Below, in pieces: positions 8,937 through 18,694 of a stretch of 64,000 nt of DNA. How positions within the stretch are numbered: position 1 is the first letter of the stretch; each line of letters opens with the position of its first letter. Under the pieces are notes generated by a model. It was given only the letters and a program-made list of their open reading frames with translations. It made no database searches and was not told the DNA's origin. The position numbers and the translations under genes were made by a program. This stretch comes from CAIODY01 sp046051225 (GTDB lineage: Bacteria > Bacteroidota > Bacteroidia > Chitinophagales > CAIODY01), in contig JBJOOR010000002.1 in NCBI GenBank assembly GCA_046051225.1, positions 281,743 to 345,742 on the forward strand. Reading direction: 5' to 3'.

Positions 8937-9683
8937 ATGAATTTAGTACAAAATAAAAATATTGTTTATCAAGATTTAGGATTGATTGATTACCGTACGG
9001 CTTGGGATTATCAAGAAAAATTATTTCAAGAAATTCTTTCAATAAAAACTGCTAACCGAAATTTTGAAATAAATAATCTTGGTTCAATTAATCAGCAACA
9101 AGCAACAAGCAATTATCTTTTGTTATGCGAACATTCGCCCGTTTTTACTTTAGGCAAAAGTGGCAAGATGAATCATTTATTAGCAAGTACCGAAGTATTA
9201 AACGAAAAACGGATTTCATTTTTTCAAACTAATCGTGGCGGCGATATTACTTTTCATGGACCTGAACAAATTGTAGGTTATCCCATTTTAGATTTAGAAA
9301 ATTACTTTACAGATATTGGAAAATACATGCGTTTTTTAGAAGAAGTAATCATTAAAACATTAGCCGAGTATAATTTAATTGGTGATAGAAGCCCAGGCGA
9401 AACAGGTGTTTGGTTGGATGTAGGCAAGCATAATGCTCGTAAAATTTGTGCTATGGGTGTACGTTGTAGCCGATGGGTAACCATGCATGGCTGGGCATTT
9501 AACATTAATACAGATTTAAGTTATTTTGATTTAATAGTGCCTTGTGGCATTACTAATAAAGGTGTAACTTCATTGCAAAAAGAATTGAATAGAGAAGTGG
9601 ATATGGATGAAGTAAAAGAAAAATTATTATTTCATTTCGAAAATATTTTTGAAGCCACTATTGAAAAGCAAATGATTAATTAA
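8937..9683 (+). CDS. lipB: Octanoyl-[acyl-carrier-protein]:protein N-octanoyltransferase
   Basis: Transfers octanoate from ACP to lipoyl domains, the first step of lipoate assembly. The 248-residue protein has RGGDITFHGPEQIVGYPI near 100, the catalytic lysine in RKICAMGVR near 168 and the acyl-accepting cysteine in VPCGITNKGVTSL near 202. The ATG at 8937 is chosen over an earlier in-frame ATG at 8880. The 19 residues between are hydrophobic and not part of the LipB fold. The pseudouridine synthase gene starts 8 bp after its stop, so the two form an operon. Confidence 0.93.
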   Translation: MNLVQNKNIVYQDLGLIDYRTAWDYQEKLFQEILSIKTANRNFEINNLGSINQQQATSNYLLLCEHSPVFTLGKSGKMNHLLASTEVLNEKRISFFQTNRGGDITFHGPEQIVGYPILDLENYFTDIGKYMRFLEEVIIKTLAEYNLIGDRSPGETGVWLDVGKHNARKICAMGVRCSRWVTMHGWAFNINTDLSYFDLIVPCGITNKGVTSLQKELNREVDMDEVKEKLLFHFENIFEATIEKQMIN

Positions 9684-9690
9684 TAATCCA

Positions 9691-10806
9691 ATGACAAAAG
9701 AAATTCCTGATAGCATCAATCTAAATTCATCTACCGAAAATGACCCACAACAAGAAAGTGAAGCCTTGTATGTGCATCGTGTAATACAGGTAGATAAAGG
9801 ACAAGATTATATTCGAGTTGATAAATTTTTATTAAACAGGTTAGAAAATGTAAGCCGAAATAAAATTCAGATTGGCATTGATGCAGGTAATGTATTGGTA
9901 AATAAAAAAATAGTAAAATGCAATTATAGAATAAAACCAGGCGATATTATTTCAATTGTTTTAGCCGAAGAACCCGTTAATCATTTTTTAGTTGCCGAAA
10001 ATATTCCATTAAATATTGTATACGAAGATGCTGAAATTGCATTGGTAAACAAACCTGCTGGAATGGTTGTACATCCTGGCGTTGGCAATTATACAGGCAC
10101 TTTAGTAAATGGATTATTGTATCATTTTTTACAACAATCTGATAGCAAACAATTAGCTGTAGAAATAATAGAAAAGCGTTCGCCCGAAAGTTTTACACAA
10201 GAAGTTCGTCCATATTTAGTACATCGAATTGATAAAAATACATCGGGTATTTTGGTAGTTGCCAAAAATCAAACAGCATTAGAATTTTTGGGCAAACAAT
10301 TTTTTTATCACACCATTCAACGAAAATATATTGCATTAATTTGGGGCGAACCAAAAGCCGATGAAGGAACGATTACAGGCAATATTGGACGAAACCCAAA
10401 CGACCGCCAAAAATTTTATGTAACCGATAATCCCGAAGAAGGCAAGCATGCTGTAACACATTATAAAGTGATTGAACGAATGGGCTACGTTTCATTAATT
10501 GAATGCCAACTTGAAACTGGCAGAACGCATCAAATAAGAGTACACATGAGCAACATTGGGCATCCAATTTTTAGTGATGAAACTTATGGAGGTAATAAAA
10601 TAATGAAAGGAACTATTTATGCAAAATACAAACAGTTTGTAGAAAATTGTTTTGCTATGTGCCCCCGTCAGGCATTGCATGCGCAGTCGCTTGGCTTCAT
10701 TCATCCTACTACACAAAAAGAAATTTATCATGAAGTACCTATGCCCGATGATATGAAAAATGTGATTGAAAAATGGCGTAATTTTGTAAAAGCAATGAAC
10801 GATTAA
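9691..10806 (+). CDS. RluA/RluD-family pseudouridine synthase
   Basis: Isomerises uridine to pseudouridine in large-subunit rRNA. An S4 RNA-binding domain covers about residues 30-95 (RVDKFLLNRLENVSRNKIQ, then KCNYRIKPGDIISI). The catalytic domain has VNKPAGMVVHPG near 125, and HRIDKNTSGILVV near 178 holds the catalytic Asp. GRTHQIRVHM follows near 275. With 371 aa and an S4 domain it fits RluD or its Bacteroidota equivalents best. The target position cannot be read from sequence. It is 8 bp downstream of lipB and probably translated from the same transcript. Confidence 0.92.
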   Translation: MTKEIPDSINLNSSTENDPQQESEALYVHRVIQVDKGQDYIRVDKFLLNRLENVSRNKIQIGIDAGNVLVNKKIVKCNYRIKPGDIISIVLAEEPVNHFLVAENIPLNIVYEDAEIALVNKPAGMVVHPGVGNYTGTLVNGLLYHFLQQSDSKQLAVEIIEKRSPESFTQEVRPYLVHRIDKNTSGILVVAKNQTALEFLGKQFFYHTIQRKYIALIWGEPKADEGTITGNIGRNPNDRQKFYVTDNPEEGKHAVTHYKVIERMGYVSLIECQLETGRTHQIRVHMSNIGHPIFSDETYGGNKIMKGTIYAKYKQFVENCFAMCPRQALHAQSLGFIHPTTQKEIYHEVPMPDDMKNVIEKWRNFVKAMND

Positions 10807-10834
10807 TTTTTATTACAAAATAAAATTAAAACAG

Positions 10835-11557
10835 ATGATGATGGCACAACTCCTTACTGATAATTTACCAAAATGCGAACAATGTACGCATGGAAATATT
10901 TCTGTATTTTGTAAATTAGAGCATGATAATTTGCAAGAAATAGAAGAAGGAAAAGAGGGTATCAATTTTAAAAAAGGACAAATAATTTTTTCGGAAGGCA
11001 ACAAACCTCAAGGCTTATATTGTGTAAACAGTGGAAAAATTAAACTCGTAAAAATTGGTGAAGATGGGAAAGAGCAAATTTTAAGATTGATAAAACCAGG
11101 TGATATGATGGGTTATAGAGCTTTATTATCGGGCGATAGATACAATGCAACAGCAATAGCTTTAGAAGATTGTGCTGTATGTTGTATCCCTAAACAAAAG
11201 TTTATGACCATCTTAAAAAAAGACACAAACTTGAGTTTAGAAATGATGAAACTATTGGGCAACGATTTAAAAAAAGCAGAAGAAAATATTACTCACATGG
11301 CTCAAAAACCAGTTAGGGAAAGGATGGCAGAAGCTTTACTTTTTATGAAAGAAACTTATGGATTTGAAGAGGATGACCAAACTATTAGTGTTACACTTTC
11401 TCGTGAAGAAATTGCCAACCTTGTGGGTACTGCTACAGAAACAGCTATTCGTTTACTTTCCGAATTTAAACACGATGGAATTATAGAATTATCTGGTAAA
11501 AAAATAAAAATTTCGAACTATCTTAAATTAGTTCTCACAGCCAATCTTCACGATTAA
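10835..11557 (+). CDS. Crp/Fnr-family transcriptional regulator with N-terminal cysteines
   Basis: A DNA-binding regulator with a cyclic-nucleotide-binding-fold domain (about residues 45-140), a dimer helix and a C-terminal winged HTH (about 180-225, SREEIANLVGTATETAIRLLSEF). The recognition helix contains E-T-x-x-R as in the Fnr/Crp family. Ahead of the sensor domain are C14, C17 and C26, spaced much like the iron-sulfur ligands of E. coli FNR. Further cysteines (LEDCAVCC) lie in the sensor domain, where FNR's fourth ligand sits. An oxygen-sensing [4Fe-4S] regulator is therefore plausible but unproven. hemW, a radical SAM gene, follows 59 bp downstream. Confidence 0.88.
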   Translation: MMMAQLLTDNLPKCEQCTHGNISVFCKLEHDNLQEIEEGKEGINFKKGQIIFSEGNKPQGLYCVNSGKIKLVKIGEDGKEQILRLIKPGDMMGYRALLSGDRYNATAIALEDCAVCCIPKQKFMTILKKDTNLSLEMMKLLGNDLKKAEENITHMAQKPVRERMAEALLFMKETYGFEEDDQTISVTLSREEIANLVGTATETAIRLLSEFKHDGIIELSGKKIKISNYLKLVLTANLHD

Positions 11558-11616
11558 TTTTTATTCAGTCTTGTAATACATTTTCGACTCTCTTTTTTTA
11601 TAAATATAATTAAAAA

Positions 11617-12747
11617 TTGGCTGGCATATATATACACATTCCGTTTTGCAAACAGGCTTGCAATTATTGTAATTTTTATTTCAATACTTCATTGCGCTAT
11701 AAAAATGAGTTAACCGATGCGTTAAAAAAAGAATTGATACTTCGTAAACCATTTTTAGAAAGCGAAACTATTGAAACCATTTACTTTGGTGGCGGTTCGC
11801 CATCATTGTTAGAAGCCGATGAGATTCAACAAATGATAGATGTAATTCATCAACATTATTCAACAAATAGTTTAAAAGAGATAACTATTGAAGCCAACCC
11901 TGATGATTTAACTGAAAAAAAAATAAACGATTTTCGAAAAACCAACATCAATAGATTTAGCATTGGTGTACAATCATTTTACGATGAAGATTTAGTATGG
12001 ATGAACAGAGCACATAATGCACAACAAGCCGATAGAGCCATAAAAGCTGCACAGGATAAAGGTTTTGAAAATATTACTATTGATTTAATGTATGGCATTC
12101 CTACACTTACCGATGATAAGTGGAAAGCAAATTTGAACAAGTCCATTGCATTGCAAGTGCCACATATATCGGCGTATAGCTTAACTATTGAAGAAAAAAC
12201 ACCGCTTCATAAATTAATTAAATTACACAAAAAACAGAATGTAGAAGAATCGAAATCAGCATTTCAAATGCAAATGTTGATGGATATTTTAGCTAAAAAT
12301 AAATTCGAACATTATGAAATCAGCAACTTTGCAAAAGCTGGATGTTATGCCATTCATAATACTAATTATTGGAAAGGGGTTCCGTATCTTGGTATTGGAC
12401 CATCGGCACATTCCTATAAAGAAAATTTAAGAAGCTGGAATGTATCAAATACTATGAAATACATTGCAGCAATGGATAATAAAAAACCAATGATAGAAAA
12501 TGAAACACTAACCGATGAAAATATATTTAATGAATGGATAATGACAGGGCTAAGAACACAATGGGGCTGCAATTTGAATGCAGTTAAAAACAAATTTGAA
12601 ACCGAATGGATAAAAGAATTAATGCTGGAAGCCCAACCGTATTTAGAAAACAAAAAACTGCTATTAAAAGATAATATACTTACTATTTCTACTGATGGGA
12701 AATTAATTGCCGATAGTATTATGAGCGATTTATTTAGAAGCAAGTGA
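11617..12747 (+). CDS. hemW: Radical SAM heme chaperone HemW
   Basis: A radical SAM protein of the HemN/HemW group. HemW binds heme and is thought to deliver it to target proteins, rather than oxidise coproporphyrinogen. The protein opens MAGIYIHIPFCKQACNYCNF, with the cluster ligands C11, C15 and C18 almost at the N-terminus. YFGGGSPS follows near 57. The short N-terminus (no extra cysteine region as in HemN) and the 376-aa length favour HemW. This fixes the start at TTG 11617, which gives the usual MAGIY beginning. It follows the Crp/Fnr gene on the same strand. Confidence 0.88.
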   Translation: MAGIYIHIPFCKQACNYCNFYFNTSLRYKNELTDALKKELILRKPFLESETIETIYFGGGSPSLLEADEIQQMIDVIHQHYSTNSLKEITIEANPDDLTEKKINDFRKTNINRFSIGVQSFYDEDLVWMNRAHNAQQADRAIKAAQDKGFENITIDLMYGIPTLTDDKWKANLNKSIALQVPHISAYSLTIEEKTPLHKLIKLHKKQNVEESKSAFQMQMLMDILAKNKFEHYEISNFAKAGCYAIHNTNYWKGVPYLGIGPSAHSYKENLRSWNVSNTMKYIAAMDNKKPMIENETLTDENIFNEWIMTGLRTQWGCNLNAVKNKFETEWIKELMLEAQPYLENKKLLLKDNILTISTDGKLIADSIMSDLFRSK

Positions 12748-12789
12748 TGTGGTTTTTTTTTCTATTTTTGAAGTATTAAATTTATAATA

Positions 12790-14904
12790 ATGAAAAAATA
12801 TTTTTCACTTTTAATCTGCGGAGCTATAGCCGCATCGTGTAATCATAAATCTATAGAACATAAACAATTTACCGTGCAATATCCTAAAACAGAAAAAGTA
12901 AATCAAGTAGATGATTATTTTGGTACTAAAGTAGAAGACCCTTATCGTTGGTTGGAAGATGATACGGCTACTAAAGTAAAAGCATGGGTAGATGCTGAAA
13001 ATAAAGTAACGCAAGATTACCTTTCTCAAATTCCATTCAGAACAAAAATTCATAGCAGATTAGAAGCTATTTGGAATTATCCTAAATATTCATCGCCATT
13101 TAAAAAAGGCGAAAATTTATTTTTTTATAAAAATGATGGCTTGCAAAATCAAAGCATTTTGTACAAACAAAAAGGCGATAATGCCGAAGCATTTTTAAAC
13201 CCCAATGATTATGCAAAAGATGGTACTGTAGCATTGGGTGGCACATCATTTTCGAAAGACAAAAAATTGATGAGCTACACTTTAGCCGCTGCTGGTAGCG
13301 ATTGGCAAACTATGTATGTAAAAGAAATTGAAACAGGAAAGGTATTAAGCGATACCATTCGTTGGATAAAATTTGGAGGTGGTAGTTGGTATAAAGATGG
13401 ATTTTTTTACAGCGGTTATGAAAAGCCTGATGAAAAGAAAATGTATAGCAATGCAAGCGTTGGGCAAATTGTTTATTACCATAAATTAGGTACGCCACAA
13501 AGCACCGATAAAGTAATTTATAAAGATGATAAACATCCAAAACGTTACTACGGACCTTACGTTAGCGATGATGAAAAATATTTATTCTTAGATGTAAGCG
13601 AAGGAACTTATGGCACCGAACTTTGGTACAAAGATTTATCAAACGAAAAATCGGCTTTGCAATTATTGTTTAAAGGTTTTGAATTTGAATATGGTGTGGT
13701 TGATAATGTAGGTGATAAACTTTTAATTATCACAAATGATGGCGCTGCCAATAAGCATTTGGTTGAAGTTGATTTAAAAAATCCAGCTCATGAAAATTGG
13801 AAAGAAATCATTTCCGAACAAAAAGAATTATTAAATGGAGTAGCTTATTGTGGTAACAAATTATTTGCCGAATATTTAAAAGATGCTTGTACAAAAGTTT
13901 ACCAATACGATTATTCGGGCAAAATGGAACACGAAATTGAATTGCCTGGATTAGGCACTGCATCAGGCTTTGGTGGCGATAAGGATGATAAGGATTTTTA
14001 TTATACTTATACTTCATTCACCAATCCACCTACAATTTTTAAATACAATTTAGAAACTGGCAAATCAGAATTATTTAAAAAATCGGAAGTGAAATTTAAT
14101 AGCGAAGAATACGAAACCGAACAAAAATTTTATACTTCGAAAGATGGTACTAAAGTGCCTATGTTTATCGTTCATAAAAAAGGAATTAAATTAGATGGCA
14201 ACAACCCATGTTTGCTGTATAGCTATGGTGGCTTTAGCATTAATCTTACACCAAGTTTTTCGGCATCACGAATTTTATTTTTAGAAAATGGTGGTGTATA
14301 TGCCATGCCGAATATAAGAGGTGGCAATGAATATGGCGAAGCATGGCACAAAGGCGGCGCATTGGCAAATAAGCAAAATGTGTTTGATGATTTTATTGGC
14401 GCTGCCGAATTTTTAATTAAAGAAAAATATACATCATCGGATAAATTAGCCATTAGTGGTAGAAGCAATGGTGGTTTATTGATTGGTGCTTGTATGACCC
14501 AACGCCCCGAATTATTTAAAGTAGCATTGCCAGGTGTGGGTGTGTTAGATATGTTGCGTTATCATAAATTTACTGTGGGTTGGGGTTGGAGTGTTGAATA
14601 TGGTAATAGCGACAACGAAGAACAGTTTAAATATTTAATAAAATATTCGCCATTGCATAATGTAAAAGCTACTAAATATCCATGTACAATGGTTACTACG
14701 GGCGATCATGATGATAGAGTTGTTCCAGCGCATAGTTTTAAATTTGCTGCTACATTGCAAGAAAAACATCAAGGTGAAAATCCTATTTTAATTAGAATAG
14801 ATAAAAGTGCTGGGCATGGTGCAGGCAAACCAACTACAAAATTAATTGATGAAGATGCTGATGTATGGAGTTTTGTATTTTGGAATTTAGGAATGAATCC
14901 TTAA
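12790..14904 (+). CDS. Prolyl oligopeptidase (S9A), lipoprotein
   Basis: Hydrolyses Pro-X bonds in oligopeptides. The N-terminus is a lipoprotein signal ending in AIAASC, so the enzyme is predicted to be anchored in the periplasm or outer membrane. A beta-propeller domain (about 80-430) is followed by the alpha/beta hydrolase domain. The catalytic residues are Ser 558 (GRSNGG), Asp near 641 (GDHDDRVVPAHS) and His near 678 (SAGHGAGKP). Length (704 aa) is normal for the family. A strong terminator follows at 14955. Confidence 0.95.
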   Translation: MKKYFSLLICGAIAASCNHKSIEHKQFTVQYPKTEKVNQVDDYFGTKVEDPYRWLEDDTATKVKAWVDAENKVTQDYLSQIPFRTKIHSRLEAIWNYPKYSSPFKKGENLFFYKNDGLQNQSILYKQKGDNAEAFLNPNDYAKDGTVALGGTSFSKDKKLMSYTLAAAGSDWQTMYVKEIETGKVLSDTIRWIKFGGGSWYKDGFFYSGYEKPDEKKMYSNASVGQIVYYHKLGTPQSTDKVIYKDDKHPKRYYGPYVSDDEKYLFLDVSEGTYGTELWYKDLSNEKSALQLLFKGFEFEYGVVDNVGDKLLIITNDGAANKHLVEVDLKNPAHENWKEIISEQKELLNGVAYCGNKLFAEYLKDACTKVYQYDYSGKMEHEIELPGLGTASGFGGDKDDKDFYYTYTSFTNPPTIFKYNLETGKSELFKKSEVKFNSEEYETEQKFYTSKDGTKVPMFIVHKKGIKLDGNNPCLLYSYGGFSINLTPSFSASRILFLENGGVYAMPNIRGGNEYGEAWHKGGALANKQNVFDDFIGAAEFLIKEKYTSSDKLAISGRSNGGLLIGACMTQRPELFKVALPGVGVLDMLRYHKFTVGWGWSVEYGNSDNEEQFKYLIKYSPLHNVKATKYPCTMVTTGDHDDRVVPAHSFKFAATLQEKHQGENPILIRIDKSAGHGAGKPTTKLIDEDADVWSFVFWNLGMNP

Positions 14905-14954
14905 TAGCAATAGAACACAGAATACACTGATAGAAAGGATTTGAACGGATTTAT

Positions 14955-14995
14955 AAAAAGCAGCAATAAATAAAGTCATTGCTGCTTTTTTGTTT
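14955..14995 (+). terminator. Rho-independent terminator after the prolyl oligopeptidase gene
   Basis: A perfect 13-bp stem (AAAAAGCAGCAAT at 14955-14967 with ATTGCTGCTTTTT at 14978-14990), a 10-nt loop and a T tract. Confidence 0.92.
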
Positions 14996-15042
14996 TTAGT
15001 AAATTTTATGAAATTTTGAACGTGTAAGAAAATATTTTTATT

Positions 15043-15076
15043 TTGCTTTTTTTTATTCAAATTCAATTCATCTTTG
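15043..15076 (+). promoter_or_regulatory. Possible Bacteroidota promoter
   Basis: TTG at 15043-15045 and CATCTTTG at 15069-15076 (one mismatch to TAnnTTTG), with a long 23-nt spacer, 46 nt before the ATG at 15123. Confidence 0.4.
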
Positions 15077-15122
15077 CATCAACAAAAAATATTTATTTAA
15101 TCAAAAACAAAAATTTTAAATC

Positions 15123-16025
15123 ATGAAAAAACTTTTTTTACTTTTTATCAGCTTAGTAATTATGCAAAATATTACTAAAGCGCAAGTTGGCTGCCATGCC
15201 TTTTTAGGATACTATCAAACGCCAGGTACTACTGTGGTTACATTTTATGATAGTAGCAATACTACATCGGGTAGGTACAATTCAACAGGTACTTATATTA
15301 ATTTTGGAAACGGTACTACACAGCATTTTAGTTCGCTTGGGGGCACTTATACTATGCAATATACAGCTGGTACATATCATGTATGCCTGTATATTCAAGA
15401 TTCGTTAAACCAAAATTGTACAGATAGTTTTTGCCAAACTGTATCAGTAACAGCAAGTGGTTCTGCATGTGTCGCTTCATTTTCTATTTGGGCTGATTCA
15501 TTAATTGCTGGTTTGTATTATGGTTCAAATAATTCAACTACATCAGGTACAAACCCAACTTATACCTGGACTTGGGGCGATGGCTCATCATCTACAGGCG
15601 CATATCCTTCGCATACTTATGCATCATCAGGTACATATACTATTTGCTTGCATACTTCTTCGCAAGTTAATGGCATGATTTGTAAAGACTCTATGTGTAT
15701 TACACAAGTGATAGCACGAATGAAAGGCGCAAATGCAATGCATTCCATTACTATTTTAGACCCTCAACATCCGCTTGGAATTAGCAATGTAGCAATGACT
15801 AATAAACTTTCGGTTTATCCTAACCCTGCATCTACCGAATTAAATATTGATATAAAAGGAGAAAAAATTGAAACTATTAAAATTATCTCTATCAATGGTC
15901 AAACTATGAACAATGTTGATTTTGTAAACAATAAAATTAGCATCAGTAAATTAGTTTCTAATATTTATTTTGTAGAAGTAAGAACAATAAATAATGTTTA
16001 CCGAGCAAGATTTATAAAGGAATAA
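15123..16025 (+). CDS. Secreted PKD-domain protein with T9SS type A sorting domain
   Basis: A secreted protein exported by Sec and then by the type IX secretion system. Signal peptide about 1-20 (MKKLFLLFISLVIMQNITKAQ). The middle holds two PKD/Ig-like segments rich in Ser, Thr and Gly; the second has the typical YTWTWGDGSSSTGAYPSHTY pattern. The C-terminal ~75 residues (LSVYPNPASTELNI..., ending VYRARFIKE) are a T9SS type A sorting domain. It is likely cell-surface or extracellular; no catalytic motif was seen. Its transcript converges on dnaA, with a shared bidirectional terminator. Confidence 0.88.
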   Translation: MKKLFLLFISLVIMQNITKAQVGCHAFLGYYQTPGTTVVTFYDSSNTTSGRYNSTGTYINFGNGTTQHFSSLGGTYTMQYTAGTYHVCLYIQDSLNQNCTDSFCQTVSVTASGSACVASFSIWADSLIAGLYYGSNNSTTSGTNPTYTWTWGDGSSSTGAYPSHTYASSGTYTICLHTSSQVNGMICKDSMCITQVIARMKGANAMHSITILDPQHPLGISNVAMTNKLSVYPNPASTELNIDIKGEKIETIKIISINGQTMNNVDFVNNKISISKLVSNIYFVEVRTINNVYRARFIKE

Positions 16026-16040
16026 ACAACTGAAAACTAA

Positions 16041-16076
16041 AAAAAAGCCCCGAAATATTTCGGGGCTTTTTTTTAT
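16041..16076. terminator. Bidirectional terminator between converging genes
   Basis: A perfect 32-bp palindrome (16041-16072) with an AAAAAAGCCCCGAAAT arm and T runs on both strands. It terminates the PKD gene on + and dnaA on -. Confidence 0.93.
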
Positions 16077-17533
16077 AAACTCATTGATATTTTCTTTTCT
16101 AATTCTAATACTTCGTCTTTAAAAGCTTGTTCGGTTTCAATTAAATTTTGTACGGCTTGGCAGCTGTGTATTACAGTGCTGTGGTCGCGTCCGCCAAAAT
16201 GTTTGCCTATTGATTTTAAAGAATTTTTAGTAAAATTTTTAGCCAAATACATACTAAGCTGACGAGCTTGTACTACATGGCGCTTACGAGTTTTTTCTTT
16301 TAATTTATCATAAGGTATTTGATAAAATTCGCAAACTGTTTTTTGAATAAATTCGATGCTTACTTCACGGCTTACACTCTTCACAAAATTTTTCACAATT
16401 TTTTTAGCCAGCTCAACATCAATTTCTTTTTTATTTAAAACTGATTGTGCTAACAATGAAGTTAATGCACCTTCTAATTCACGTACATTTGTATTGATAT
16501 TAAATGCAACAAATTCAACTACATCACGGCTTAGTTCGATACCATCAGCATACATTTTCTTTTCTAAAATGGCAATTCGAGTTTCAAAATCGGGTACTTG
16601 CAAATCGGCACTTAAGCCCCATTTAAATCGGCTTAATAATCTTTCTTCAACATCTTGCAAATCTTTAATTGGTCTATCACAGGTCAAAATTATTTGTTTA
16701 GAATTTTGATGAAGATGATTAAATATGGTAAAAAATATTTCTTGAATTTTAGGCTTATTGGCTAAAAATTGAATATCATCTACAATCAATACATCTATTA
16801 ATTGATAAAAATGTATAAAGTCGTTGATGTGCCCATTTTTCATGGCATCAATAAATTGGTTGGCAAATTTTTCAATCTGAACATACAACACAGTTTTATT
16901 GGCATGTGTTAATTTTATTTGATTTCCAATGGCATGCGCCAAATGTGTTTTGCCTAATCCAATTGGAGAATAAATAACCAATGGATTAAATGAAGTGCCG
17001 CCTGGTTTTTGTGCTACTGCATAGCCTGCGCTACGTGCCAATCTGTTACAATCGCCTTCTACATAAGTATCAAATGTATAGGCAGCCATCAATTGTGGAT
17101 CAACGTTTATTTTACGAAGACCAGGAATGATGAATGGATTTTTAACTTGCCCACCTAAAATGGCAGGTGCATTTACATCAGGATTTTTATTATTTCCTGT
17201 GTTTTGATTAGGAAGATTAATCGTAGTTCCTTTTTTGCCGTTGCTGTTTTTCTCCATTACAATTCGATATTCTAATTTAGCATCTTTACCCAATTCTCGA
17301 ACAATAGTTTTTCTAAGTAAACTGATATAATGTTCTTCAATCCATTCGTAAAAAAATTGTGAGGGTACTTGAATGGTTAAAATATTTTTTTCTAATTGAA
17401 CAGGTTCAATAGGTTCGAACCATGTTTTATAAGCTTGCAAGCTTATGTTGTCTTTAATTATTTTTAAGCAGTTGTTCCATACTGCTTCGTATGATATAGT
17501 ATTGATATTTTCTTTTAATATTTGTTTGCTCAT
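16073..17533 (-). CDS. dnaA: Chromosomal replication initiator protein DnaA
   Basis: Binds oriC and opens the duplex. Domain I covers about residues 12-90 and a short linker follows. The AAA+ domain has a Walker A near 195-200 (PIGLGKTHLAHAIGNQ) and Walker B LIVDDIQFL near 250. Domain IV has RKRHVVQARQLSMYLAKNFT near 425 and the DnaA signature GGRDHSTVIHSCQ near 448-460. The Walker A has Ser-Pro-Ile where most DnaA proteins have Gly-Gly-Val/Pro-Ser-Gly. It is monocistronic; no dnaN lies beside it and I found no cluster of DnaA boxes in the flanks, so oriC is probably elsewhere. Confidence 0.97.
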   Translation of the reverse strand: MSKQILKENINTISYEAVWNNCLKIIKDNISLQAYKTWFEPIEPVQLEKNILTIQVPSQFFYEWIEEHYISLLRKTIVRELGKDAKLEYRIVMEKNSNGKKGTTINLPNQNTGNNKNPDVNAPAILGGQVKNPFIIPGLRKINVDPQLMAAYTFDTYVEGDCNRLARSAGYAVAQKPGGTSFNPLVIYSPIGLGKTHLAHAIGNQIKLTHANKTVLYVQIEKFANQFIDAMKNGHINDFIHFYQLIDVLIVDDIQFLANKPKIQEIFFTIFNHLHQNSKQIILTCDRPIKDLQDVEERLLSRFKWGLSADLQVPDFETRIAILEKKMYADGIELSRDVVEFVAFNINTNVRELEGALTSLLAQSVLNKKEIDVELAKKIVKNFVKSVSREVSIEFIQKTVCEFYQIPYDKLKEKTRKRHVVQARQLSMYLAKNFTKNSLKSIGKHFGGRDHSTVIHSCQAVQNLIETEQAFKDEVLELEKKISMSL

Positions 17534-17595
17534 GGGTTAATAGCTGCTTCGGTTCTTTACTTAAAATTAAATCTGTGTTAATTTTTATTGGGCGG

Positions 17596-17627
17596 TAAAA
17601 GTATGTAAACACAATTCATATTCACAA
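17596..17627 (-). promoter_or_regulatory. Possible dnaA promoter
   Basis: On the minus strand, TTG (17627-17625), a 21-nt spacer and TACTTTTA (17603-17596), one mismatch to TAnnTTTG, 63 nt upstream of the dnaA ATG. Confidence 0.45.
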
Positions 17628-17647
17628 ATTTTATGTGAAAAATATTT

Positions 17648-18595
17648 TCAAAGTCCACTTGTATTTTTGTTTATAATTACAGTATTCGATTTTACGTTGT
17701 TTTTTATTTTTCGTTTCGAAAAATAAAAGTCGATTTTGCCTAAATTTAGTCCTGCCCACCCAACTTGATTGATTAAAACATCGTTTCCATCTAAGTTTTT
17801 ATGAACATCGGGCATATCTAAAAAAGTATGTGTATGACCGCCGATTATTAAATCAATATACCTTGTGTTTTTGGCTAAATAAATATCACTCACTTTTGCA
17901 TCAGCATATTTATAGCCTAAATGAGATAGGCAAATAATCAAATCGCATTTTTCATTTTTCTTTAAATGTTTGGCTATTTCGTTAGCAATGGCAATAGGTT
18001 CGTGGTAAATAGTATTGCCATATAAGGCATCGGGCACTAAACTATTCAGCTCAATACCAATTCCAAATACGCCTATTTTTATTCCTTCTTTTACAAAAAT
18101 TTTATACGGCTGAAATGCATTTTTTAAAATCGTATTTTCAAAATCGTAATTGGCAATTAAGAAAGGAAAATTTGCATTGGGCAATTGTTTTTTTATCCCT
18201 TCTAATCCTGCGTCAAAATCATGATTGCCTAATGTACAAGCATCGTAGCCCATATAGCTCATTAGTTTGTATTCTAATTCGCCATGAAAAAAATTGAAAT
18301 AGGGTGTGCCTTGAAAAATATCGCCAGCATCTAACAATAAAATATTTTTTTCTACTTGTCGCAATTCTTTAATTAAATAGGCTCTACGAGCTGCTCCGCC
18401 TGCACCTTGCCACTTACTGCCATCCATGGCAAATGGCTCAATTCGACTATGCCAATCATTGGTATGTAGAATTGAAATTTTTATTTCATCTTGTTCGTTT
18501 CCATCATTTGCAAAAACACTTAGTGGTGTATTTTGCAATAATAAAATAGATGATGCGGCAATTGATTGATGTAAGAATTTACGTCGTGAAATCAT
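17648..18595 (-). CDS. Tat-exported metallophosphatase (5'-nucleotidase/UshA-like)
   Basis: Calcineurin-like phosphoesterase, predicted periplasmic. The N-terminus carries a twin-arginine motif (SRRKFL) followed by a hydrophobic segment, so export would be by Tat in a folded, metal-loaded state. Metal-site motifs are HTNDWHSR near 43, DAGDIFQGTP near 90, GNHDFDAG near 125, SHLGYKYAD near 220 and GGHTHTF near 250. The C-terminal nucleotide-specificity domain of full UshA proteins is absent. In Bacteroidota it is often a separate gene, but none adjoins here. Confidence 0.88.
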   Translation of the reverse strand: MISRRKFLHQSIAASSILLLQNTPLSVFANDGNEQDEIKISILHTNDWHSRIEPFAMDGSKWQGAGGAARRAYLIKELRQVEKNILLLDAGDIFQGTPYFNFFHGELEYKLMSYMGYDACTLGNHDFDAGLEGIKKQLPNANFPFLIANYDFENTILKNAFQPYKIFVKEGIKIGVFGIGIELNSLVPDALYGNTIYHEPIAIANEIAKHLKKNEKCDLIICLSHLGYKYADAKVSDIYLAKNTRYIDLIIGGHTHTFLDMPDVHKNLDGNDVLINQVGWAGLNLGKIDFYFSKRKIKNNVKSNTVIINKNTSGL

Positions 18596-18694
18596 AATAT
18601 AAATAGTAGCACCAAAGTAAAAAAAAACACTGATTTAAAGCTAAATCAAAGATTATTTTTTTGAAAATATACTACGCTTATTAAGTACTGATGA

